Shown piece by piece: positions 1 through 5,928 of a DNA stretch of 9,746 nt (positions within the stretch are counted from its first letter, which is position 1; each line of letters begins with the position of its first letter). A model generated the notes under the pieces. That model was not told where the DNA came from, did no database searches, and saw only the letters and a list, made by a program, of their open reading frames with translations. The position numbers and the translations under genes were made by a program. Origin of the DNA: an uncultured Clostridia bacterium (GTDB taxonomy: Bacteria; Bacillota; Clostridia; Christensenellales; Aristaeellaceae); the NCBI GenBank assembly GCA_946409855.1, contig CAMJXZ010000101.1:1-9746 (forward strand), given 5' to 3'.

Positions 1-251
1 CCGTAGTTTTCTTTTGTGTCAAACTCCCAATACGAATAATACTTTACGCACTTGACGACTTTTGTTAATTCCCTTGGCGGGCTGCCCAATTCAATCCCGT
101 CTATGGTATAGAATCTCCTGACATACTTTATAGAAACGCAGCCATCCCATTTCGCCTGGTCCGCTGACATTCTTTCAGCCATTGCTTCAAATTGTTCTGT
201 TTTGTCAGGCTTTACCTGAAACAGTTTTATCTCGGCGAAGCTTTTTGTCAT
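1..251 (-). CDS. Partial small ABM-like (dimeric alpha-beta barrel) protein, C-terminus beyond window
   Basis: The reading frame opens with ATG at 249-251 and runs open for 83 codons to the left edge, so only the N-terminal part is present. The start is supported by an AAAGGAGA Shine-Dalgarno site about 8 bases upstream. The visible protein begins MTKSFAEIKLFQVKP and continues with a helix-like stretch (DKTEQFEAMAERM), then a strand-rich part with SIKYVRRFY and VVKCVKYYSYWEFD. This strand-helix-strand pattern, with an early 'KLFQVKPDK..QFE' segment, resembles antibiotic-biosynthesis-monooxygenase-like (ABM) small dimeric barrel proteins. That is a fold-level impression; no catalytic residue can be assigned and the substrate is unknown. 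It is the last gene of a minus-strand block that also holds two acetyltransferases. Its base composition is clearly more AT-rich than the rest of the window, which fits recent acquisition. Confidence 0.6.
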   Translation of the reverse strand, partial: MTKSFAEIKLFQVKPDKTEQFEAMAERMSADQAKWDGCVSIKYVRRFYTIDGIELGSPPRELTKVVKCVKYYSYWEFDTKENY

Positions 252-488
252 TATGACGGTCTCCTTTCATGAATCAAATTTGTAAGAATACACAGTCTCC
301 CCTGTTTGTCTTTCCGCCCGTCACTTGATATTGCGTTTACGCAGCAGTGAATCGATGATTGCATAAGCCGGAACCCGATGATTGCCCGATGAACCTGAAA
401 GCCGGAAACGCAGCGCCCGGAAAACAGCTTATCGGAGATGGTTCCGTCCGTTTCCCGGCAAACCGGGATGTGCCGTCCAATGAGCGCG
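252..488. other. Intergenic spacer, no gene seen
   Basis: This 237-base gap lies between two minus-strand genes. It holds the Shine-Dalgarno site of the ABM-like gene, a short direct repeat (CGATGATTGC at 353-362 and 376-385), and a 6-bp hairpin (arms 453-458 and 463-468) without a T run. An open frame crosses it on the minus strand but has no ribosome site and no recognisable protein character. Confidence 0.5.
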
Positions 489-1067
489 CTATCTTCTGCG
501 CCCTTCCCCGTGGAAAAAGTATCCCAGGTTGATCCGGACCTCCCTGCGGCCGATATCATTGTTCGTATAGCAGCAGGTATCAAAACCGATCAGTTCAAAC
601 CCCTGATGCAGATAGAACCCGATGGCGTTTGTATTGCAGGATTGCGTCTCCAGAATGACGGCGCGCCTTTTCTGCCGGACAGCAATTTCTTTTGCCTGAT
701 CCATCAGCCTCTTGCCGATGCCTTTCCCCCGAAGCGCTTCGCTTACCCATAATTCGGTCACCAGGAGTCTGTTGGACCACTCCTCAGGACATACTTCAAT
801 GCAAGCCAGCATTTCACCGGTATCACTCACAACCCCGTAAGCTTCCGCCCCTTCCCAATGATCCTGATACAGGGAATCGGGAAAATCATATTCCTCCGGT
901 GAATGAACAATTTCCTTTTCCGCCGGTCTCCTGATCAGGGAGACAGTGCATCCTTCCCGGGTTAACGGGCTCAGTTCAAGGTCATAATAACTGCCGCTTC
1001 TGACGGTCAGGGGGATGGCTGTGCCTTTCCAATGATCTTTGGGCAGTGCGATGATATCATACTGCAT
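489..1067 (-). CDS. GNAT N-acetyltransferase, streptothricin-acetyltransferase (SatA/Sat4)-like
   Basis: This 192-residue protein probably transfers acetyl from acetyl-CoA to an amine in the cytoplasm. The start at ATG 1065-1067 is chosen over a longer open frame because GGAGGAAA lies at 1076-1083, about 9 bases upstream. The GNAT core is clear: LLVTELWVSEALRGKGIGKRL with the acetyl-CoA loop R113-G-K-G-I-G118. It is followed by VILETQSCNTNAIGFYLHQGF and a distinctive tail (ELIGFDTCCYTNND...). The 'LETQ..N..AI.FY...GF..G..DT..Y.N' run matches my memory of Sat-family streptothricin acetyltransferases, while the N-terminal half is generic. Sat homologues in genomes often have other or unknown substrates, so resistance is an inference. 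It sits between a small ABM-like gene and a second GNAT gene, all on the same strand, with a gene remnant just upstream. Confidence 0.85.
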   Translation of the reverse strand: MQYDIIALPKDHWKGTAIPLTVRSGSYYDLELSPLTREGCTVSLIRRPAEKEIVHSPEEYDFPDSLYQDHWEGAEAYGVVSDTGEMLACIEVCPEEWSNRLLVTELWVSEALRGKGIGKRLMDQAKEIAVRQKRRAVILETQSCNTNAIGFYLHQGFELIGFDTCCYTNNDIGRREVRINLGYFFHGEGRRR

Positions 1068-1117
1068 GTTTTCTTTTCCTCCGCAAACGGGCATCTGCCG
1101 GCCAGCCCGGAACAGGT

Positions 1118-1258
1118 TCAAATCATCCCGCCGCTGCCGACCGACGCGGCAAGCTGCCATTCGTCCTCATATACGATTGTTCCGGCGAAGCTGGTATAAG
1201 CAACATCGTATGGCTTGTGATACTTATCCAATCATGCAATGACCGGTTCGAGCTTTTC
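1118..1258 (-). pseudogene. Decayed 3' end of an unidentified gene
   Basis: Between the two acetyltransferase genes, one minus-strand frame reads EKLEPVIA, a stop (TGA at 1232-1234), then LDKYHKPYDVAYTSFAGTIV and YEDEWQLAASVGSGGMI, ending at TGA 1118-1120. The composition is protein-like: balanced charge, aromatic residues and a natural end. The internal TGA is one base from TGG, which would give 'AWLDKY'. Upstream of 1258 the same style of sequence continues in the next frame (ILIGRVRKALPVYL), so a one-base frameshift near 1258-1262 is likely as well. I do not recognise the family. The evidence is by eye only, so this could be chance. Confidence 0.35.
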
Positions 1259-1292
1259 AAGTATACGGGCAGCGCTTTACGCACACGTCCAA

Positions 1293-1808
1293 TCAGGATG
1301 GCTTTCTTTTCATGATCATTCTGACGATGGTAACCGGCGCGCCAAGATTCCATTGCTTTTTGCATCCGTCAAATTCAAAACCGTATTTGTGATAAAAACG
1401 GATCGCCCGCTCATTTTTTTCAAGCACCCACACAAATACGGTATCATATTCACGAAGCCTGGAAAACGCTTCATTCATCAATCTGTATCCTACTTTCCGG
1501 CCGTAATACGCGGAAAGGACATAGATGGCGATCACCTCTCCCGCATTCGGCAGATCTTCATCTCTCGACGGACCGTATACCGCAAACCCTACCACTTTCT
1601 CCTGATCCTTCGCGATAATGGTATTTTCCGGGAACTGCCGCGCGCGCGCCGTTGTGGCCGCAACCGTCATCGAATCAAGATATCGGTCGCAGACAATCCC
1701 TCTGTATTCTTCCTGCCATGAAGTGCAGTGCACATATCCCCTCCCGCAAAGCTCCTCATCCGTTTCGGCTGATTTAATGCATATGGAATCGTTTTTTTCT
1801 TCCGTCAT
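1293..1808 (-). CDS. GNAT family N-acetyltransferase, substrate unknown
   Basis: The protein is 171 residues if it starts at ATG 1806-1808. A second ATG three codons earlier (1815-1817) touches the GGAGG at 1818-1822 with no spacing, whereas the chosen ATG has a normal 9-base gap, so the inner start is preferred. Features of the GNAT fold are present: VVGFAVYGP (strand 4), EVIAIYVLSAYYGRKVGYRLM (strand 4 and acetyl-CoA loop), and NERAIRFYHKYGFEFDG (the C-terminal helix and strand). The loop reads Y-G-R-K-V-G at residues 102-107, with Lys105 where family members normally have Gly, which may weaken cofactor binding. The acceptor cannot be read from the sequence. It lies downstream of the MATE gene but is separated from it by a strong terminator. 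Confidence 0.85.
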   Translation of the reverse strand: MTEEKNDSICIKSAETDEELCGRGYVHCTSWQEEYRGIVCDRYLDSMTVAATTARARQFPENTIIAKDQEKVVGFAVYGPSRDEDLPNAGEVIAIYVLSAYYGRKVGYRLMNEAFSRLREYDTVFVWVLEKNERAIRFYHKYGFEFDGCKKQWNLGAPVTIVRMIMKRKPS

Positions 1809-1983
1809 TATTTTCATCCTCCGCTGAAATGCTGTTTCTTCGCCGTTCCCCGTTTCTCCGCGGCATTCAGGGGAAAACCGCTTCCCTGAAGGTCCCGGCC
1901 CGCCTGGGTACCGGCACGTTCAGAGGGCCGTAAAACACGGTGCGCTGACAGTGATTATTCGCTGCATGTTCTGATAATCCTGC

Positions 1984-2019
1984 AAAAAAATTTCCCGCGG
2001 GGCTCATCACCCCGCGGGG
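1984..2019 (-). terminator. Strong intrinsic terminator of the MATE gene
   Basis: The arms at 2010-2018 and 1994-2002 form a perfect 9-bp GC-only stem (CCCGCGGGG / CCCCGCGGG) around a 7-base loop. On the minus strand this is followed by AAA and seven T (1984-1990). The stop codon of the MATE frame (2007-2009) falls in the loop, which is unusual. Confidence 0.9.
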
Positions 2020-3215
2020 TCGTTTATGCCGCGGTCCGCATGGACTGCGCGGCGCCGGCCGATCGACTGGAAATAGTCGTGGAAAAAGTAGTAAACAGCC
2101 TGCAGGAGGAGCACCGCGGAGCCGTATCGCATGGCCATGGCTGTCAGCTGATGCGCCTGGGAGGCCGGGTCCGCATAGAACAGGCCGGCGGCTGCGTCCG
2201 CCAGCAGGAAGGCGGCCGCACAGGCGGCCAGCACGATCAGTGTGCCCTTGGAGAATATGGTTTTGATTACTTTTGTGATGGAACGGCCGTCCTCTTCCCC
2301 ATAACACAGGCTGGTCATGATCCGGCCGGCCGCCGCGATCCCCTTGCCGAATGATTCGAAAACCAGGCTCAGCATCGTGTACGACGCGATGGCCGCAACG
2401 GAAATCATGGTAGGGTCGTAAGTACCCAGCAGTTTGTTGAAGATGTTGTTCCGGACCGCGAGCAGGAACAGCGCCAGAGCGTTCGGGAATCCGATTTTCA
2501 GCAGGCCCCAGGTTTCTTTCCACAGTATGTTTTTGAAGGAAAAGTACAGGGAAGCCTTCGGCGTCAGGAAAACCCAGCCCGCGGCAATCATATAGACCCA
2601 CTGGCTGATGGACGTGGCAATGCCCAGTCCTGCAATCCCCATGTCCCTGAAGGACGTGGCGAAAAGCAGGTCCAGCCCGATGTTGACAACGATCATTGCG
2701 CCGGTCGCGAAATAGTTGATTTTGTCCTTTCCCTCAAGCGAAAGGAACGCCACCAGCTGGGACGCCAGGATCATGGGAATCAGCCCGATGCCCCGACCCA
2801 CGATGTAGCCGGTCAGGTCATCAGCGTTTACCGGCGAGGCGCCGAGGGTCGCCGCGATGGGGGACGCCAGTGTAAAGCTGAGTACCGTTGCGACGGACAT
2901 GATCGCCACGGTGAGCGTAATGTTGAGCGAAAAAATGCCCTTGGTTTTCTGCAGTTTTCCCGCGCCCATGTACCTGGCGCACCGCACCTGGGAACCAACC
3001 AGCAGGACGATCCCGATCCAGATCCAGATCGTCTGGAACGGCGAGTAGAGCCCGATGACGCCGGCGGCGGTCGGGCCGAAAAAGTTGCTGCCCACCAGGC
3101 CGTCGACAATGTTGTTGATACCGGTCAGCAGCAGCAGGATAATCTGCGCCGGAAGCACGCGGAAAAACATCCCGGACAAAAACCGTCCGTCCGACCGCAG
3201 GGCAGTGTTGATCAT
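2007..3215 (-). CDS. MATE-family multidrug/Na+ antiporter, C-terminally shortened
   Basis: This inner-membrane protein belongs to the MATE family, which exports cationic drugs or metabolites using a Na+ or H+ gradient. The start at ATG 3213-3215 is chosen over a longer frame because an AAGGGGA site precedes it and the protein then begins MINTALRSDGRFLSGMFFRV, the usual family start. Typical segments include LTGINNIVDGLVGSNFFGP in helix 1, GLYSPFQTIWIWIGIVLLVG in helix 2, and a second-repeat start LLKIGFPNALALFLLAVRNN. I count about ten hydrophobic helices in 402 residues. Full-length members have twelve and about 440-460 residues. The frame ends abruptly after YYFFHDYFQSIGR with a polar, non-family tail (RRAVHADRGINDPAG), so helices 11-12 are missing. 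It may be non-functional or only partly functional. It is transcribed divergently from tilS. Confidence 0.85.
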   Translation of the reverse strand: MINTALRSDGRFLSGMFFRVLPAQIILLLLTGINNIVDGLVGSNFFGPTAAGVIGLYSPFQTIWIWIGIVLLVGSQVRCARYMGAGKLQKTKGIFSLNITLTVAIMSVATVLSFTLASPIAATLGASPVNADDLTGYIVGRGIGLIPMILASQLVAFLSLEGKDKINYFATGAMIVVNIGLDLLFATSFRDMGIAGLGIATSISQWVYMIAAGWVFLTPKASLYFSFKNILWKETWGLLKIGFPNALALFLLAVRNNIFNKLLGTYDPTMISVAAIASYTMLSLVFESFGKGIAAAGRIMTSLCYGEEDGRSITKVIKTIFSKGTLIVLAACAAAFLLADAAAGLFYADPASQAHQLTAMAMRYGSAVLLLQAVYYFFHDYFQSIGRRRAVHADRGINDPAG

Positions 3216-3329
3216 GGACTGTTCCCCTTCTCTTCTGCGGCAATGCCCGCTTTTCAAAACCCGCGCGCCGGCAGCACGGCCGCGGATCATGTACAGGACA
3301 CCGCCGCCCGTTCTTCTGATTGTCAAAGT

Positions 3330-3357
3330 ATTATAGTTGAAAAATGGGAAAAAACAA
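3330..3357 (-). promoter_or_regulatory. Probable sigma-A promoter for the MATE gene
   Basis: On the minus strand TTGTTT (3352-3357) and a perfect TATAAT (3330-3335) are 16 bases apart. The implied transcript starts near 3322 and has a leader of roughly 105 bases before the MATE start codon. The -35 box is only a partial match. Confidence 0.5.
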
Positions 3358-3518
3358 CCCCCGGCAGGATTATTTCCCTGAAAGCCGAGGGAAAAAGCGC
3401 TATGGCCAAAGGGTACTCCCGGGAGAAAAAAGGATCGGCGGAACGTACCACGGCGCAGTTTGTTCCGGATGCGGATCACCGGGATTGCAAAGCTGATCTT
3501 TATTATTCATTCAATATA

Positions 3519-3527
3519 TGCTATAAT
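3519..3527 (+). promoter_or_regulatory. Extended -10 promoter for tilS-hpt
   Basis: TGCTATAAT is an extended -10 element with a perfect TATAAT at 3522-3527. The -35 region around 3499-3504 is a poor match (TTTATT) in a locally AT-rich stretch, as expected when an extended -10 carries recognition. The implied start is near 3534, giving a leader of about 105 bases. Confidence 0.55.
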
Positions 3528-3638
3528 ACAGAATGAAACGGCAGGGTTCTTTCTTCGTTTTTTCCCGAAAGAGAAAGCTGTATCCGGGCGATCCGCTATA
3601 CATCATGACGCCGTATGCCCAGGGAGGTGGAGTCCGCG

Positions 3639-4973
3639 GTGGAGCATCAGATGGACCGATTGACGGCGCAGACCCGGCAGTTCCTTCGCGCGGCGCAGGC
3701 CGGGCCGAAGCTTCTGGCCGCGGTATCCGGCGGGGCGGACTCCGTCTGCCTGCTGCTGTGCGCCGCGGCGCTGCGGGTAGAAGGCTATCAGGTTTCGGCG
3801 GTTCATGTGCGGCATGACCTGCGGGATACGGCGGCGCGGGATGAAGCGTTTGTACAGGCGCTGTGCGAAAAGCTGGACGTGCCGTTTTATCCGGTTTCTG
3901 TCCGGGTCCCCCGGACGGGCAGCGTGGAAAACGAAGCCAGGCAGGTGCGGTATCAGGCGTTCGGACAGATTTACCGGAAGACCGGCTCGGACGCGCTGCT
4001 GCTGGCTCACCACCGGAACGACCAGGCGGAAACGGTGATGATGCGCCTGATCCGCGGGTGCGGCGCAGAAGGCCTTTCCGCCATGAAGCCGGACAGCGCC
4101 CGGGGGGGTATGCGGATCCTTCGTCCCCTGCTCGCGGTTTCCGCGGATGAGATCCGGTCCGCGCTGCGGGAAAGCGGGCAGGAATGGCGCGAGGACGAGA
4201 CCAACCAGGACCCGCGGTATACCAGGAATTTCCTGCGCCATCAGGTCGTGAATCCGCTGGAAGAACGCTTTCCCGGGTCGATCGGCGGGATTTGCCGCAC
4301 CGCGGAACTGCTTGCCGCGGACAATGATTTCATGAGCACGCAGGCGGAGGCCGCTCTTTCGGACACCGCCTGCCTGGAGATGCCCTGCAGGTTCCTTTCC
4401 CGCGCCGGGGTGCTGGCCCTCCATCCGGCGCTGCAGCGGCGGGTGATCCGGCTGTTTCTTTCCGGATGCGGCCGGGAGACCGGGTTTGACAAGACAGAAG
4501 AAATCCGGCTGGCGCTTACGGATCCGCCCGCCGCCGTCAACCTGGACGCGGGAGACCGGCTGCTGTTTTCCCCGGAGCGGATCCATTTTGTGCCCGGGAA
4601 CCCGCCGGAATGGAAGGTGCCCGACGGTTTTTTCCGGACGCTGCCAGGACACAGAACCGGCGACGGGAAAACCGTGCAGGCGGTGCCCGCCCGGCTGTAT
4701 CCCCTGTGCACCGTCCGCTTTGCCCGGGAGGGGGACCGGTTTCAGCCCTTCGGTCATCAGCGCAGCGTTCCCCTCAGCCGGTTTCTGATCGACAGGAAAA
4801 TCGACCGGCATTTTCGGGCCTATATCCCTTTGCTTTGCATGGAAAATGTGGTATTATGGATCCCGGGGGTGGCGGCGTCCGAGCAGCTGCGGCTGCGCAG
4901 CGGGGAGGATGCTGTGACCCTGGCCGTTTCCGGCCGGCTCCCATGGCAGGCCGCAGCAGGAGAAGAGATCTGA
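3639..4973 (+). CDS. tilS: tRNA(Ile)-lysidine synthetase TilS
   Basis: TilS joins lysine to C34 of tRNA-Ile(CAU) using ATP, changing its codon reading from AUG to AUA; it is normally essential and cytoplasmic. The GTG at 3639 is chosen as start because GGGAGGTGGA (3622-3631) lies 7 bases before it; the in-frame ATG at 3615 has no such site, and ATG 3651 is a fallback. The 444-residue protein has the PP-loop SGGADS at residues 30-35, HVRHDLRDTAARDE, NEARQVRYQAF and the AHHRNDQAETVMMRLIRG segment. DETNQDPRYTRNFLRH closes the catalytic domain. The C-terminal substrate domain is recognisable from FAREGDRFQPFG and SRFLIDRKIDR to WIPGVAASEQLRL. Length and domain order are normal for the family. hpt follows after 17 bases, a pairing that is widespread in Firmicutes. 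Confidence 0.95.
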   Translation: MEHQMDRLTAQTRQFLRAAQAGPKLLAAVSGGADSVCLLLCAAALRVEGYQVSAVHVRHDLRDTAARDEAFVQALCEKLDVPFYPVSVRVPRTGSVENEARQVRYQAFGQIYRKTGSDALLLAHHRNDQAETVMMRLIRGCGAEGLSAMKPDSARGGMRILRPLLAVSADEIRSALRESGQEWREDETNQDPRYTRNFLRHQVVNPLEERFPGSIGGICRTAELLAADNDFMSTQAEAALSDTACLEMPCRFLSRAGVLALHPALQRRVIRLFLSGCGRETGFDKTEEIRLALTDPPAAVNLDAGDRLLFSPERIHFVPGNPPEWKVPDGFFRTLPGHRTGDGKTVQAVPARLYPLCTVRFAREGDRFQPFGHQRSVPLSRFLIDRKIDRHFRAYIPLLCMENVVLWIPGVAASEQLRLRSGEDAVTLAVSGRLPWQAAAGEEI

Positions 4974-4990
4974 AACAGGAGGAAAAACGC

Positions 4991-5551
4991 ATGGACACGT
5001 CAGCGCGCATCTATCAGGATCTGGACCGCATTCTGGTTACCCGCGAGCAAATTGCCCAGGCCGTCAAAACGCTGGGGCAGAAAATCACAGAAGACTATCA
5101 GGGCAGGGACCTGATGATGGTCTGCATCCTGAAAGGGGCCAGCATATTCTTTACCGACCTGATCCGAGAAGTGGATCTGCCGGTTTCCGTAGGCTTTATG
5201 GCCGTGTCCAGCTATGGCAGCGGCACCTCCTCCACCGGCGTGGTGCGGATCATGAAGGACCTGGATCAGAACATCGAAGGCAAGGATGTTCTGATCGTGG
5301 AGGATATTGTGGACAGCGGCAAGACGCTGAACTTCCTGCTGCAGGTGCTGGCGCAGCGCCATCCGGCCTCTCTTTCCATCGCCACGCTGCTGGACAAGCC
5401 GGCCCGCCGGGTCGTGGACCTGACCGCCAAATACTTCTGCTTCAATATCCCGGACGCTTTCGTGGTCGGCTACGGCCTGGACTACGATGAAAAATACCGC
5501 AATCTGCCGGACATCGGGGTGCTCAAGCCGGCCGTTTACGGGGGGAAGTAA
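4991..5551 (+). CDS. hpt: Hypoxanthine phosphoribosyltransferase
   Basis: The enzyme makes IMP (and usually GMP) from hypoxanthine or guanine and PRPP in purine salvage. The start ATG at 4991 follows AGGAGG at 4977-4982, and the protein is 186 residues, the usual size. Seen in order: LKGASIF (residues 47-53), the flexible-loop SSYGSGT (73-79), the PRPP-binding signature VLIVEDIVDSGKTL (100-113), DKPARR (135-140) and VGYGLDYDEKYRNLPDIG near the C-terminus. It lies 17 bases after tilS and is probably cotranscribed with it. In many Firmicutes ftsH comes next; here a tRNA gene follows instead. Confidence 0.97.
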   Translation: MDTSARIYQDLDRILVTREQIAQAVKTLGQKITEDYQGRDLMMVCILKGASIFFTDLIREVDLPVSVGFMAVSSYGSGTSSTGVVRIMKDLDQNIEGKDVLIVEDIVDSGKTLNFLLQVLAQRHPASLSIATLLDKPARRVVDLTAKYFCFNIPDAFVVGYGLDYDEKYRNLPDIGVLKPAVYGGK

Positions 5552-5561
5552 ACCGGGCATA

Positions 5562-5583
5562 CCGGCCGAAGCCGGGAAATTTT
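5562..5583 (+). terminator. Weak possible terminator after hpt
   Basis: A short GC stem (CCGGC at 5562-5566, GCCGG at 5571-5575) with a CGAA loop is followed by GAAA and only four T. It lies just after the hpt stop codon and before the tRNA promoter, so the position fits, but the hairpin is weak. Confidence 0.35.
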
Positions 5584-5593
5584 CAATAAATGA

Positions 5594-5622
5594 TTGACAA
5601 ACGGCAGACAGATGGCTATAAT
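5594..5622 (+). promoter_or_regulatory. Consensus sigma-A promoter of the tRNA-Leu gene
   Basis: TTGACA (5594-5599) and TATAAT (5617-5622) are both perfect and separated by 17 bases, the ideal spacing. The tRNA begins 16 bases after the -10 box. Such a strong promoter is typical for stable RNA genes. Confidence 0.92.
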
Positions 5623-5637
5623 AGCTGTGTTGTCTCC

Positions 5638-5722
5638 GCGGCCATGGCGGAATTGGCATACGCGCACGTTTGAGGGGCGTGTCCTTAACCGGGTACGAGT
5701 TCAAGTCTCGTTGGCCGCACCA
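5638..5722 (+). tRNA. tRNA-Leu (anticodon GAG), CCA encoded
   Basis: The acceptor arms GCGGCCA (5638-5644) and TGGCCGC (5712-5718) pair fully. The discriminator A and an encoded CCA (5720-5722) follow. The D arm contains GCG / CGC around a loop with GG. The anticodon stem CACGT / GCGTG encloses loop TTGAGGG, giving anticodon GAG at 5672-5674, which reads leucine codons CUC and CUU. A long class II variable arm (5682-5694) is present, as expected for tRNA-Leu. The T stem ACGAG / CTCGT encloses TTCAAGT. The total length is 85 bases. The gene stands alone with its own promoter and terminator. Confidence 0.96.
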
Positions 5723-5726
5723 CAGC

Positions 5727-5775
5727 AAAGAGACCGGAAACCGGGCGTTTCCGGTCTCTTTTTAGTTTTTATTTT
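5727..5775 (+). terminator. Intrinsic terminator of the tRNA-Leu gene
   Basis: A perfect stem of at least 12 bp (AGAGACCGGAAA at 5729-5740 with TTTCCGGTCTCT at 5748-5759) has a 7-base loop and is followed by several T runs. The A bases before the stem extend pairing with the first T bases. Confidence 0.93.
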
Positions 5776-5798
5776 TCCCCGGAAAAGCAGTTTCTCTC

Positions 5799-5827
5799 TT
5801 GTGGTTTTCAGGCATCCGGGATATAAT
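5799..5827 (+). promoter_or_regulatory. Probable promoter for the alpha-galactosidase gene
   Basis: TATAAT at 5822-5827 is perfect. TTGTGG at 5799-5804 is a partial -35 match at 17-base spacing. The site follows the tRNA terminator and leaves a leader of about 95 bases before the start codon. No operator repeat or catabolite-repression box is evident. Confidence 0.5.
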
Positions 5828-5928
5828 GACTGTATCTGCCGCACCATGCCGTGCAAACCGCGGCGCCGCGATGGAGCGCGCCCGAAGGACGGACGGTTCG
5901 GAAATTCAGAAATACGGGAGGAATTGCC

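Larger units (their letters stand above)
3216..3638. other. Divergent intergenic region between the MATE gene and tilS
   Basis: This stretch of about 420 bases holds the two divergent promoters and the leaders of both genes. No convincing gene, riboswitch or repeat is seen. Open frames that cross it lack ribosome sites and protein-like composition. The middle part, about 3360-3500, has no feature I can name. Confidence 0.6.

Noticed and set aside
353..385. Direct repeat CGATGATTGC (two copies 23 bases apart), considered as an operator or the start of a repeat array.
   Set aside because: There are only two full copies of 10 bases in a gene-free spacer, with no symmetry and no further regular copies, so chance is likely.
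453..468. Hairpin TCCCGG-caaa-CCGGGA downstream of the first GNAT gene, considered as a terminator.
   Set aside because: The stem is only 6 bp and no T run follows on either strand.
1867..2601. A 244-codon minus-strand frame overlapping the MATE gene and passing the terminator, considered as the missing C-terminus.
   Set aside because: It does not encode hydrophobic helices after 2060 and reads through the terminator, so it cannot be helices 11-12.
3603..4811. A 402-codon minus-strand open frame opposite tilS.
   Set aside because: Arg/Pro/Gly-rich composition typical of a shadow frame; tilS is well supported on the plus strand.
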